From positions 11,939 through 57,068 of the forward strand of contig PAGZ01000047.1 of assembly GCA_002704625.1 (NCBI GenBank): a stretch of DNA of 45,130 nt, given 5' to 3'. Under the pieces are notes generated by a model. It was not told the DNA's origin and did no database searches. It saw nothing but the letters and a program-made list of their open reading frames with translations. The translations under genes were made by a program, and so were the position numbers. Origin of the DNA: Candidatus Pelagibacter sp. (GTDB taxonomy: Bacteria; Pseudomonadota; Alphaproteobacteria; Pelagibacterales; Pelagibacteraceae). Positions 16,982 to 24,437 of the stretch are shown one piece after another (the stretch's first letter is position 1; every line of letters begins with the position of its first letter).

Positions 16982-17908
16982 TCAATTTTTGACCTTATCA
17001 TCTATAATAGTATTTTTGGCTATTGTTTTAATAATTTTATTTTCACCATTACTCTCTTCAATATCACCCATCAAAGATTGTACTAGTAATAAATATTCAT
17101 CTTTTTTGCTTTCATTTTGCTGCCAATTAGGATTCTTACTTTCCCAATCTGCAAGCGCAATTCTATGTTTATTTGCAAGAGTATCTATTGCGGTTTTCAT
17201 TCTCTCTTTGCCAGTATCTCTATCCCACTCACCACCATCTTTTATATATAGAGTTTCCCGTTTAACATCAGTACAATGTATTGGTCGTTTAAACGTATCT
17301 AACTGATTCAAACCTTTTATAAAAACTGTGCTAATTCCTTCCATAAGACCATTATCTCTAATATAATCTAAATCTCTTAATTGAATCTGCAATGATTCTA
17401 AAAAATCTGACATATCTAATGCATCTTTGCATTGCTCATTTAAAAATACATTTATATTAAAACGATTATTATTATTACTACCCATGTTTGGAATCATATC
17501 ACTAATTATTTTATTTTGAGCTTGAAGTTGTTCTGCTTGCGTTCTCATATGTGTCATCATTTCTTTGACAAGAAGACGCATATCTGTATCATCACTATCA
17601 TTTGTATTATCTGATACAACTAGCTCTTCTGTTGTAGTTACCGTTGCTGTTTTTGGTGGTTGACATTTCTTTTTGTGTCTCCATAAACCCGATCTTTGTT
17701 TATATTCTCTGCCACAATACTCACATATATGTAGGGCACTATTTTGCATATCTTCTGGTTGACAATCCGTTGCCTCCGTTGCCGATTTATGTTTTCGAGT
17801 GCCTAAATGTTGCTCCCATAAAAACTTTCGACTACATCCATAGTCACAGACTGCGCAATAATATTTATATTGCATATTTTTTGCATATTTTTGTTGCTGA
17901 ATATGCAT
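16982..17908 (-). CDS. C2H2 zinc-finger protein with conserved C-terminal domain
   Basis: 308 residues. Finger 1: C18, C21, H34, H40. Finger 2: C62, C65, H78, C82 (last ligand Cys). About 100-140 is acidic then heptad-like (LLVKEMMTHMRTQAEQLQAQNK). The C-terminal domain begins with an Asn run and FNINVFLNEQCKDALDMSDF, then GISTVFIKGLNQLD, RPIHCTD and LYIKDGGEW. I recall this finger + FNIN.FLNE..KDA + RPIH layout as a multi-copy family in algal giant viruses; its function is unknown, though the fingers imply nucleic-acid binding. The upstream region (17909-18367) carries strong palindromes that could be its own operator. Confidence 0.75.
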   Translation of the reverse strand: MHIQQQKYAKNMQYKYYCAVCDYGCSRKFLWEQHLGTRKHKSATEATDCQPEDMQNSALHICEYCGREYKQRSGLWRHKKKCQPPKTATVTTTEELVVSDNTNDSDDTDMRLLVKEMMTHMRTQAEQLQAQNKIISDMIPNMGSNNNNRFNINVFLNEQCKDALDMSDFLESLQIQLRDLDYIRDNGLMEGISTVFIKGLNQLDTFKRPIHCTDVKRETLYIKDGGEWDRDTGKERMKTAIDTLANKHRIALADWESKNPNWQQNESKKDEYLLLVQSLMGDIEESNGENKIIKTIAKNTIIDDKVKN

Positions 17909-18367
17909 TATAATAGCAACAGAAAAATATGCACTTAAGTCTTTTTAAAAAAGTTATGGTAAGGACATTTTAATCTTAAAAAAATAAATTATCAGCATTA
18001 TGCTTTAATTTATCATTTTTTTACTTTTTTAATACTTTTTTTGTCATTCTATTTTCCAAATGGACATTTTGGACATGTCCAAATTCCAATTTCCCATTTG
18101 AGAATTAGTAAAAACTTTAAAAAATATTTGTTTATTTACATTCACTTACATAGAGTATTATAATCAATAATATTTTCCTTACTAATATCAAAATAAATAT
18201 TTTTCTTTACAAAAAGCATAAAAACCATTATGCAAACTTCAGAGTTTAAAGTAATTATTAAAGATGAATTCAAAATACCTACAAGGTTTGCTGAGCTATA
18301 AATTACTAGTATATAAACGCAGTTTTTATCAAAAGGATGTAAAGAATATTTACTAAAACATTTTAAT
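17909..18367. other. 459-nt gene-free region between divergent genes
   Basis: The only stretch over 300 nt without a convincing gene. It separates the zinc-finger gene (leftward) from the SAM methyltransferase (rightward). It contains poly-T and poly-A runs, the direct repeat GGACATTTT (17963-17971 and 18062-18070), a palindromic block at 18053-18104, and a TATA-like AGTATATAAACG near 18309. A 23-codon ORF at 18230-18301 (MQTSEFKVIIKDEFKI, ending RFAEL) is open but too short to call a gene. Confidence 0.6.
18053..18104. repeat. Nested palindrome upstream of the zinc-finger gene
   Basis: Core TTTGGACATGTCCAAA (18068-18083) is a perfect 16-bp palindrome. It is flanked by CAAATGG (18057-18063) and CCATTTG (18094-18100), which also pair, so the block can fold into a cruciform or long hairpin. 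TGGACAT also occurs as a direct repeat inside it. Candidate dimeric protein-binding site. Confidence 0.7.
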
Positions 18368-19237
18368 ATGAAAACACTACCCTGTATTGTAACGTTGTTA
18401 ACAACACCGCTATCTAAAGCATGGCATCCACTTAATTATGCATTTGATCCTAGAATACATAACTTTGGTAATCACGGATTACTTGGAAAGATACATGCAA
18501 AGTTAGCACCATCTTTTACAAAGATGATTGATAATACTGTATATGGTAGTGTAGATATTAGAGAAAAGATTATAAAACGTGAGGGTAGAGATAAGAAAAT
18601 TTTAGATATTGGATGTGGTACTGGATTTTCTACATCAGATATTTTTGGATCTGTTGGTATTGATGCAAGTCAAGAAATGGTACATGAAGCAATGAAGCAG
18701 TTTCCTGGAAAAACATTTGAGGTAGGGTATGCAGAGTATTATGAACCAAAGAAAGACTTTGATATTGTAACATGTATGTTTTTAATGCATGAAGCGCCAA
18801 GCTTTGCACGTAAGAAAATTATAAATAATGCAATAAATATTGCAAAAGAAAAAGTTATAATAGTAGATATTGCACCTGAATACGTTCCTAGTAAATTAAT
18901 GAAGTCAGGAGAGCCCTATATTGATGAATACTTGGCAAATATTAGAAGCGATCTATCAGACTTTTGTGAAGAGGTAATTGTGCCTGGACATGTTCATGCA
19001 TGGTTTTATAAAGAATCTGAACCAACGGTAAGTAAAATGAAAGTAAAGCGTCGCAAGGCCATGTTTAAAAAATATAAGAACTATAATACGGCCATGCCTA
19101 AAAAATATAGAAACTATATTAAGGTCATACCTAAAAAACATAGGAACTATAATAAAGCTAAGGCTAATAGTCGTCATGCAAAAATTAATAAGGCTAAGAA
19201 AAGGGACGCCAATCATGAAATACGGTATTATAGCTAA
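18368..19237 (+). CDS. Class I SAM-dependent methyltransferase with repetitive basic tail
   Basis: 289 residues. A signal-peptide-like N-terminus (1-18) leads into HPLNYAFDPRIHNFGNHG (20-37). SAM motif I is ILDIGCGTGFSTS (78-90), followed by acidic D99 and the motif-IV region DFDIVTCMFLMHE (130-142). The domain looks like small-molecule or lipid methyltransferases of algae; the substrate is not evident. About 227-262 hold three 11-residue repeats of the form A-M-P-K-K-Y-R-N-Y-x-K, followed by more Lys/Arg, unlike the rest of the protein and probably a recent repeat expansion. Next to the restriction-modification genes, but it has no DNA-methylase NPPY/DPPY motif. Confidence 0.8.
   Translation: MKTLPCIVTLLTTPLSKAWHPLNYAFDPRIHNFGNHGLLGKIHAKLAPSFTKMIDNTVYGSVDIREKIIKREGRDKKILDIGCGTGFSTSDIFGSVGIDASQEMVHEAMKQFPGKTFEVGYAEYYEPKKDFDIVTCMFLMHEAPSFARKKIINNAINIAKEKVIIVDIAPEYVPSKLMKSGEPYIDEYLANIRSDLSDFCEEVIVPGHVHAWFYKESEPTVSKMKVKRRKAMFKKYKNYNTAMPKKYRNYIKVIPKKHRNYNKAKANSRHAKINKAKKRDANHEIRYYS
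19048..19153. repeat. Three tandem 33-nt coding repeats
   Basis: Units of 33 nt (consensus centred on CCTAAAAAATATAGGAACTA) repeated three times in frame at the 3' end of the methyltransferase gene. Protein copies read AMFKKYKNYNT, AMPKKYRNYIK and VIPKKHRNYNK. Boundaries are approximate. Confidence 0.7.
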
Positions 19238-19264
19238 TGCAATGATAGATAAGTTATAAAACAA

Positions 19265-19272
19265 AAAATTGA
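19265..19272 (+). promoter_or_regulatory. Early promoter motif AAAATTGA
   Basis: Exact octamer, 41 nt before the ATG of the EcoRI-like endonuclease. Confidence 0.75.
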
Positions 19273-19313
19273 TTTGAAATTTTTTATAGTAGATCTACTA
19301 TAAAAAACTTATA

Positions 19314-20126
19314 ATGGCGAGTCTTGCATCACAAGTTTCCAAGCACGCAACTCAATCAGGAGGTCTTAGAGCAAGACATACGAAATATCATAAGAATGGT
19401 AATCATCTATGTCAAGACAGCAATGAATCAGAAGCTACTCTAAAAGAAGCTATGAAAGAAGTTCTTCAATATGCTGAAAAGAAGATTACTGACCTTGGTG
19501 GAACTATGGAATATAAAACTGTCATTACACTATTTGATTGTCAGGAAACATTTCATAATGCTGGAGGACCTGAGCCGAATCCAGATAACAGAGGCGTCTC
19601 TATGAAACCAGATGGTGGTATCATATTTGCTACATTTAATGATATTACTTATCCAGTATTTATTGGCGAAGATAAAGTGCAAGGAACAAATGATCTTCGG
19701 CTTGCAGAAGGCAAAAAAAAACAGTCATTGGGAAATGCCATTGAAAGAGCCGCTAAAAATATTCGAGGTTGTGAAATGCTTTGTGCTCATATGAATGCCT
19801 TTCCTTATATTATCTTTGCATCAGGGTGTGACTTTCACAAAAGCGAGACTATTGCTAAGCGCATTGAGATGATGAATTTTGGTTATCCAAATCATTATCT
19901 TGGCGTTACACCAACAACTACGTGTGCCGATCTAGATGCGGATCTAAATAAAATGCTAGAAAATACTAATGTAGAAAAAAGATCTGGGCATAGTATTGCA
20001 TCTGTATATGTAAAGGCTCATAAGTGGGATGACATGAAACATGATGCTTCAAGATGGCGAAAAAAAGAAATATTAAACATAAGCAAGCGCGTTATTGATG
20101 AAACATTGCAAATTATTTTGAAATAA
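19314..20126 (+). CDS. EcoRI/RsrI-family type II restriction endonuclease
   Basis: 270 residues, against 277 for EcoRI. Collinear similarity I can see to EcoRI: LGGT (61-64); KPDGGI (98-103), whose D100 matches EcoRI D91; IGEDKVQGTND (117-127), with E119 and K121 matching E111 and K113 of the PD-(D/E)xK site (EcoRI reads AEAKHQGKD); GNAIERAAKNI (140-150), matching GNAIERSHKNI; FPYIIFASGCDF (163-174), matching FPYVLFLEGSNF; and a late ASVYVK, matching ASIYTQ. All catalytic residues are kept, so an active nuclease is likely. Recognition of GAATTC is plausible but not shown. Early promoter. Convergent with, and overlapping by 14 nt, a DNA adenine methyltransferase gene, which makes a restriction-modification pair. 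Confidence 0.92.
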   Translation: MASLASQVSKHATQSGGLRARHTKYHKNGNHLCQDSNESEATLKEAMKEVLQYAEKKITDLGGTMEYKTVITLFDCQETFHNAGGPEPNPDNRGVSMKPDGGIIFATFNDITYPVFIGEDKVQGTNDLRLAEGKKKQSLGNAIERAAKNIRGCEMLCAHMNAFPYIIFASGCDFHKSETIAKRIEMMNFGYPNHYLGVTPTTTCADLDADLNKMLENTNVEKRSGHSIASVYVKAHKWDDMKHDASRWRKKEILNISKRVIDETLQIILK

Positions 20127-21210
20127 CATACATAATTTCGATTACTTTATTACTTCTATTCTTTAAATTACGACTACCTTTATAGGTATCATAAACAATT
20201 TCTTTTTTTTCTACATTATATGGTTCAAATATAATATTCCAGTCAGCCTTTTTTATAATACCTTCATCATTATATGACAACAAAACATAAGCTGTTTTTT
20301 CAAGACAATCTTTTAGTAGTTGACTCATAGATTCTACTGCACTATCATGACTATTATAAGCTGATCTTTGCCAGTCAGCGGGAATACCAGATACCTTAGA
20401 TATTTTTTCTGGTTCATTGTTTTCAGCTATAACATTCAACATAAAGTAGTTACTTCCATAAGGATGTTGATTATACGGCGGATCTAGATAAATAAGGTCA
20501 ATTTCGCTGGGTAAATCCTTGATTAGATCATTAATATTTTTATTGTAACATGTAGCTTTAAAATCAAATTGACTCCAGATAGGTATATCTAATCTAATAG
20601 GTTTAGTTATACGCTCAAGCGCATTTTCTCCTGCACCTCCAAACTTACCTATTTTTCCATCTTTATAGAAACCTTTAAAAACTCCTGCCGTATTAGCGTG
20701 TATACTTGCTCTTGTAAGAAGAGGAACCAAACAATAATGCTGTAAATGTTCAGGCACTGTTGTAGTTATGTAAGACCTAAGAGTATCAATTATAAGAGCA
20801 TTATCACGCGTGTAAAACACCCTTTCCCCTTCTTTTATGTCAAATGTATTATCTGGTGCATACAGTTTGGATATAATACCTTTTATATAAGGGCCATTTT
20901 CTGCTAATTTATTCATTGAATTAATATAGAATGCTATTTCTTCCTGCTCTTCTTCAGAAGGTTTTTCCATAAAACATCGCGCCATCAAATAAGCATATTT
21001 CTCCATATCGTTTGAATGAATATCATATGCAATGCTAGCCAGTTCTCTAGATACTACAGTTGATCCAGAGAATCCATCTACAATTCTCAATTTTTCCTTA
21101 CCAAGTATGGTAGCCACCTCTATTGCAATATTTTTAATTTCACCTACAAGTCTGCGTTTATTACCCAAGCACGTTAACATAGTTTGAGTTACAAATTGTT
21201 CGTCTGACAT
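20113..21210 (-). CDS. D12-class DNA adenine-N6 methyltransferase
   Basis: 365 residues. N-terminal LGNKRRLV (15-22) and SAM-binding VDGFSGSTVVS (44-54) are the D12-class opening motifs; the catalytic motif DLIYLDPPYNQHPYGSNYF (238-256) contains DPPY at 243-246. The central section (ANTAGVFKGFYKDGK to FGGAGENALERI, about 172-201) should hold the target-recognition part. Not of the M.EcoRI type, so if the pair shares a site the methylase came from another lineage. It presumably methylates the site cut by the convergent EcoRI-like enzyme, protecting viral DNA. Early octamer 36 nt upstream, so both partners should be made together. Confidence 0.92.
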   Translation of the reverse strand: MSDEQFVTQTMLTCLGNKRRLVGEIKNIAIEVATILGKEKLRIVDGFSGSTVVSRELASIAYDIHSNDMEKYAYLMARCFMEKPSEEEQEEIAFYINSMNKLAENGPYIKGIISKLYAPDNTFDIKEGERVFYTRDNALIIDTLRSYITTTVPEHLQHYCLVPLLTRASIHANTAGVFKGFYKDGKIGKFGGAGENALERITKPIRLDIPIWSQFDFKATCYNKNINDLIKDLPSEIDLIYLDPPYNQHPYGSNYFMLNVIAENNEPEKISKVSGIPADWQRSAYNSHDSAVESMSQLLKDCLEKTAYVLLSYNDEGIIKKADWNIIFEPYNVEKKEIVYDTYKGSRNLKNRSNKVIEIMYVISK

Positions 21211-21246
21211 AGTTAATTGATAATACGTTGTTCATTTTAAGTAATA

Positions 21247-21254
21247 TCAATTTT
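21247..21254 (-). promoter_or_regulatory. Early promoter motif (TCAATTTT on + strand)
   Basis: Reverse complement of AAAATTGA, 36 nt before the methyltransferase start at 21210. It is 19 nt upstream of the rightward gene at 21274 but in the wrong orientation for it. Confidence 0.75.
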
Positions 21255-21273
21255 ATCTAGATTTAATTATATT

Positions 21274-21582
21274 ATGCCATCTAAATCAATCAATTTAGCA
21301 GAATTGCCAGAACCGATGCCGTCTGTGGTCGCCCATCCGATACAGCCAGTCCATCCGGTGCCAGAGCCCGCTGTGATCGCTTACGTGGTAGAGCCCATCC
21401 CCGCGGTGGTCGCAATGCGCGGCGAGCCCCAATCTATTAACTACACGATCGACGGCCGACGGCTGCAAACCTGCCGCGGTTGTGGCATTCAGTTCGAGCT
21501 CTCGCCCAAGACTAACATGTGCTCGGCCGCAGCCTTCCGCTGCAGTCGGTGCCGGGGCTGGAACTCTATTTTTTTGTTTTGA
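21274..21582 (+). CDS. GC-rich orphan: Pro/Val repeats plus Cys-rich zinc-ribbon-like end
   Basis: 102 residues. About 11-47 are a Pro-Val-Ala-Glu repeat (EPMPSVVAHPIQPVHPVPEP, then VVEPIPAVVA). The C-terminal half has C67-x2-C70, C83 and C90-x2-C93, close to a zinc ribbon (QTCRGCG, then FRCSRCRGW). The coding DNA is far richer in G and C, with GCC/CGC/GGC codons, than any neighbour except the LHC gene, which points to recent acquisition from a GC-rich source. It might be spurious, but the Cys pairs and a clean ATG after an AT-rich promoter-like stretch argue for a gene. Plant LSD1-type zinc ribbons (CxxC...C.xC) are a possible relative. Function unknown. Confidence 0.6.
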   Translation: MPSKSINLAELPEPMPSVVAHPIQPVHPVPEPAVIAYVVEPIPAVVAMRGEPQSINYTIDGRRLQTCRGCGIQFELSPKTNMCSAAAFRCSRCRGWNSIFLF

Positions 21583-21591
21583 TTGTGCGTG

Positions 21592-21615
21592 TGTCTAATC
21601 TTTCGTGTTTAGACA
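21592..21615. terminator. Hairpin between convergent genes
   Basis: TGTCTAA (21592-21598) pairs with TTAGACA (21609-21615), 9 nt past the stop of the zinc-ribbon orphan. Confidence 0.4.
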
Positions 21616-21709
21616 AGACCTTGAAGAGCAAAAAGTTTTTGAAATTGTTGAAAATATTCAATTATAAATGAAAGATTAATAATAATTATTGTTGTATTTA
21701 AGTTATTAT

Positions 21710-22252
21710 TTAGAATAGTGGCTGCTGAGTAACTAGCTCCTGAGCCATCATTCCGGCGGCAGCAATCATTGCAAGACGACCGTTATTGAGCTCCTTATTT
21801 TGAAGATCAACAGATTCATCAGAATCCCAATTCTTAACAAGAGCGAAACCATAATCACCAGGACGATAATCTTCCTTTATCTTAAACCAGTTATCCAGAT
21901 TATCAGGAGATTCCCAACCACGAACCATAGAATAAAACTCTATGCCAAGCATAGCACTTACAATGCCAATCTGAGTAAGATCATCAAGCTTCTGAAACTC
22001 ATTAATAGCAGGTTCATGAGTAAATGATTCTACTAGAGGAAAGGTAGTAGCAGCAACCATTCCTAAACGTCCATGCTTGAGTTCTGCCTCACGATAAAAC
22101 TTTTCACGCGTTGGTGTATAAAGATTGAGTGGATCAAAATCTGGAAAAGGAGCAGTTGAACCAACCGTCTTAGTTACCTTGTTAGGGAGAGGACTGGGGT
22201 TAAGCGCCATAGCGCCAGTTAGCAGTGATAGAAGTAGCAGTGCGGTCTTCAT
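21710..22252 (-). CDS. Light-harvesting chlorophyll-binding protein (LHC/FCP-like)
   Basis: 180 residues with three-helix LHC architecture. Signal peptide about 1-16 (MKTALLLLSLLTGAMA), then a short transit-like stretch. Helix 1 carries REAELKHGRLGMVA (54-67) with the E57/H60/R62 chlorophyll-ligand pattern; helix 2 is about 92-112; helix 3 carries NKELNNGRLAMIAAAG (152-167). The E-x2-H/N-G-R pairs in helices 1 and 3 form the salt bridges that hold the fold together and bind chlorophyll. The signal plus transit layout suits import into a secondary plastid. Clearly host-derived. It could maintain light capture or photoprotection during infection. GC content is higher than its neighbours. Confidence 0.93.
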   Translation of the reverse strand: MKTALLLLSLLTGAMALNPSPLPNKVTKTVGSTAPFPDFDPLNLYTPTREKFYREAELKHGRLGMVAATTFPLVESFTHEPAINEFQKLDDLTQIGIVSAMLGIEFYSMVRGWESPDNLDNWFKIKEDYRPGDYGFALVKNWDSDESVDLQNKELNNGRLAMIAAAGMMAQELVTQQPLF

Positions 22253-22358
22253 TATTTTACTATAAAATGTTATGTCTTTATGTCAATACTATTAATCTAA
22301 AAATAGTATTGAAAAATATATGTAAAGGTTATAAAAATAACATTATTATATAATTAAT

Positions 22359-22787
22359 ATGAGCACACTAGATATTAATAAATTATTGCAAGCATTAGAA
22401 AATGAAGATAACGAAGAGTTAATAAATATTGATTTTAATACACTTCATGCAGAAAAAGAAAAAATAGTAAAGAAATTGAAGCTACCTGTATCTGAATACA
22501 ATAATATGATAACAAAATTGCAGTCATATAGATTTATAGATGAATTGCCTGATATGAAATATGGAAGTTATATTAGATGGATATCACTAAAAGACCCTGA
22601 TAATTTAAAATTAACAAATGGAGGGATTGTATGTGAAATGAAAGTTGGCGACACAGGAATTGTAGTTGTTTGTAAAAATCGTTTCAATACTTTTTTTCAA
22701 TTGAATATGAATGAAAATCTAATATTTCAAAAATTATCGGATCAAGAACAAGTATTACTTACTGCTCTTGACTTTATAAACTCTTGA
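22359..22787 (+). CDS. Conserved Imitervirales-type protein of unknown function
   Basis: 142 residues, no membrane segment or signal. N-terminal half helical and acidic; the second half has the pattern YRFIDELPDMKYGSYIRWI, then a Gly-rich turn (LTNGGIVCEMK), GDTGIVVVCKN and the ending FQKLSDQEQVLLTALDF. I recall this last part as well conserved across mimivirus relatives, but no function is known to me. Its 3' end overlaps the convergent gene at 22755 by 33 nt. An imperfect hairpin around AACTCTTGAGTT (22777-22788) sits in the overlap. Confidence 0.75.
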   Translation: MSTLDINKLLQALENEDNEELINIDFNTLHAEKEKIVKKLKLPVSEYNNMITKLQSYRFIDELPDMKYGSYIRWISLKDPDNLKLTNGGIVCEMKVGDTGIVVVCKNRFNTFFQLNMNENLIFQKLSDQEQVLLTALDFINS

Positions 22788-23141
22788 GTTAAAGTTTCTG
22801 GTAGTGCTAACGCTTCTTTTTGAACGTGTTTTCTTTTTATTTTTAATTGATAATTGTTTTTTAGTTTTTAATAAAGGTTCTTTATTTTTTCCATCAGTTA
22901 ATAACTTTGCTCTTTTTTTACATGTAAATCTACCATTTTTAAGAGATTTTTTTCCTAATACACTATTTTTGCAAATAGCAATACCTTGTTTATCATCACC
23001 AATTTTTTTTATACAACGACATAATTTATTTGCTAAAATATCTAAAGCAGCAGTACGGGTCTGTTTTACAGTCATTGTTTTCTTGTTAATACCATAATAT
23101 TTTAACACAACTCGATAGTCATCATGAGTTAGTGTTGCCAT
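22755..23141 (-). CDS. Small basic Cys-containing virus protein
   Basis: 128 residues. YRVVLKYYGI (about 9-18), then a helical stretch with LANKLCRCIKKIG (36-48), GIAICKNSVLGKKSL and GRFTCKKRAKLL; the last 40 residues are Lys/Arg/Ser-rich. The LANKLCRCIKK and C-K-[NT]-S plus F-T-C-K-K elements look like a small family found throughout Imitervirales. The Cys pattern may bind metal, and the basic tail suggests nucleic-acid contact or virion packaging. Convergent overlap of 33 nt with the preceding gene. Confidence 0.75.
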   Translation of the reverse strand: MATLTHDDYRVVLKYYGINKKTMTVKQTRTAALDILANKLCRCIKKIGDDKQGIAICKNSVLGKKSLKNGRFTCKKRAKLLTDGKNKEPLLKTKKQLSIKNKKKTRSKRSVSTTRNFNSRVYKVKSSK

Positions 23142-23169
23142 CTAGTTATATATGGATGGCATTTTTTTT

Positions 23170-23205
23170 CTATTAATATTACTATTAATATTACTATTAA
23201 TATTA
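23170..23205. repeat. Three perfect 12-bp tandem repeats
   Basis: CTATTAATATTA repeated exactly three times in the 122-nt divergent promoter region between the basic protein gene and the HAD phosphatase gene. Each unit contains the palindrome TAATATTA. Slippage-prone; may tune promoter spacing. Confidence 0.85.
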
Positions 23206-23263
23206 TTGTTACTTATAATATTAATATTATTTGTGTATTTTATTATCTGCATCTATGGTAACC

Positions 23264-24082
23264 ATGAGTATTAAAAAATCACGTAAAATGGTTGTTTTTG
23301 ACTTAGATGAAACTTTGGGTCACTTTGTAGAAATAAATATGTTCTGGAATGCATTGAAATATATACTGGATATAAAAGAGGAAAGTGAAAATGATTTTTT
23401 TAAAGTTATGGATATATTTCCCGAGTTTTTAAGACCAAAAATTATTGATATTTTAGAGCATCTAGCAAATATGAAGAAGCGTAAACTGTGTGATAGTGTT
23501 ATGTTGTATACAAACAATCAGGGTCCTAAAAGCTGGGCAAGGCTAATAACAAGTTACTTTGATAAAAAAATTAATACAAAATTATTTGATCATATAATAG
23601 CAGCATTTAAAGTAAAAGGAAAAATCGTTGAGTTATGTAGAACAGGAAATGATAAAAAATATGATGATCTAATACGTTGTTCTAAAGTCCCTCCAGATAC
23701 TCATATATGTTTTTTAGATGATCAACATCATCCACTAATGGAAAATGATAATGTTTACTACATTAATGTCAAACCGTTTAGCTACTCATTACCATATGCT
23801 GTTATGGCTGAAAGATATTATGATAATATTAATAATAATATTGATATGAGCAAAGACGTATTTATTTCAGCCGTTAAAAAATATATGAATCAATATAATT
23901 ACAATGTTTTAAATAAAGATTATGATGAAAAAGCTGTAGATGTTGTTATTAGTAAACAGATTTTGATGCATTTAAATGAGTTTTTTAATAAAAAGATGAT
24001 AAATAAAGATCCAAAAACTATAAGAAAAGATCGTATTAAAAAAAGTTCACGTAATACACGCAAAAATAAGCAATCTAAATAA
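23264..24082 (+). CDS. HAD-superfamily phosphatase (FCP1/NIF-like)
   Basis: 272 residues from the ATG at 23264; an ATG at 23255 is equally possible. The HAD motif I is VVFDLDETLGHF (about 10-21) with D13 and D15; motif II is the MLYTNNQGP region; motif III/IV is CFLDDQHHP. DLDETL resembles the FCP1/NLI-interacting phosphatases that act on RNA polymerase II tails, and similar proteins occur in other mimivirus relatives. The C-terminus is strongly basic (KKSSRNTRKNKQSK). Substrate unknown. Its end overlaps the convergent membrane-protein gene by 8 nt. Confidence 0.8.
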   Translation: MSIKKSRKMVVFDLDETLGHFVEINMFWNALKYILDIKEESENDFFKVMDIFPEFLRPKIIDILEHLANMKKRKLCDSVMLYTNNQGPKSWARLITSYFDKKINTKLFDHIIAAFKVKGKIVELCRTGNDKKYDDLIRCSKVPPDTHICFLDDQHHPLMENDNVYYINVKPFSYSLPYAVMAERYYDNINNNIDMSKDVFISAVKKYMNQYNYNVLNKDYDEKAVDVVISKQILMHLNEFFNKKMINKDPKTIRKDRIKKSSRNTRKNKQSK

Positions 24083-24419
24083 AAGTTTTAACTTTATAAA
24101 ATGTCCACGCTTTAAGACTGACACCTAACACTGAAGTAAAAAATAAAAAAACACCAGCAGCATAGGCTATTTGACGATCAAAGGCAGATAATTCCTTATT
24201 ATGTTTAACAAGTGGATTAAACTTAATTATAAGAAATCCTGCAACATATAATTGTATAACTGCTTCAAGGATATCAATATATGATGGATCTATAGCCATT
24301 ACACCAGTAAACGTAATAATTGTTATAATATAAAAAGCGTAACTAAGAAATTGAAATGTATCTTGGTGCCATTTTTTATCACCATAATTTTTTGCATATT
24401 CTAGTAACTCTTTTATCAT
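24075..24419 (-). CDS. Small three-helix membrane protein
   Basis: 114 residues. Hydrophobic segments at about 24-43, 48-67 and 84-105, separated by short charged loops (KFNPLVKHNKELSAFDRQ). No signal or catalytic motif. Probably a virion or ER-membrane protein; unknown family. A palindrome AAAGTTTTAACTTT (24082-24095) spans its 3' end and the end of the HAD gene and may act as a 3'-end signal for both. Confidence 0.7.
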   Translation of the reverse strand: MIKELLEYAKNYGDKKWHQDTFQFLSYAFYIITIITFTGVMAIDPSYIDILEAVIQLYVAGFLIIKFNPLVKHNKELSAFDRQIAYAAGVFLFFTSVLGVSLKAWTFYKVKTFI

Positions 24420-24437
24420 ATAAAATATGCAATTATT

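Noticed and set aside
16982..16989. TCAATTTT at the 3' end of the zinc-finger gene
   Set aside because: It overlaps that gene's stop codon, and no leftward gene starts 30-50 nt further on.
18230..18301. 23-codon ORF in the gene-free region
   Set aside because: Short, no homology I can recognise and no promoter at the usual spacing; noted only as part of the intergenic description.
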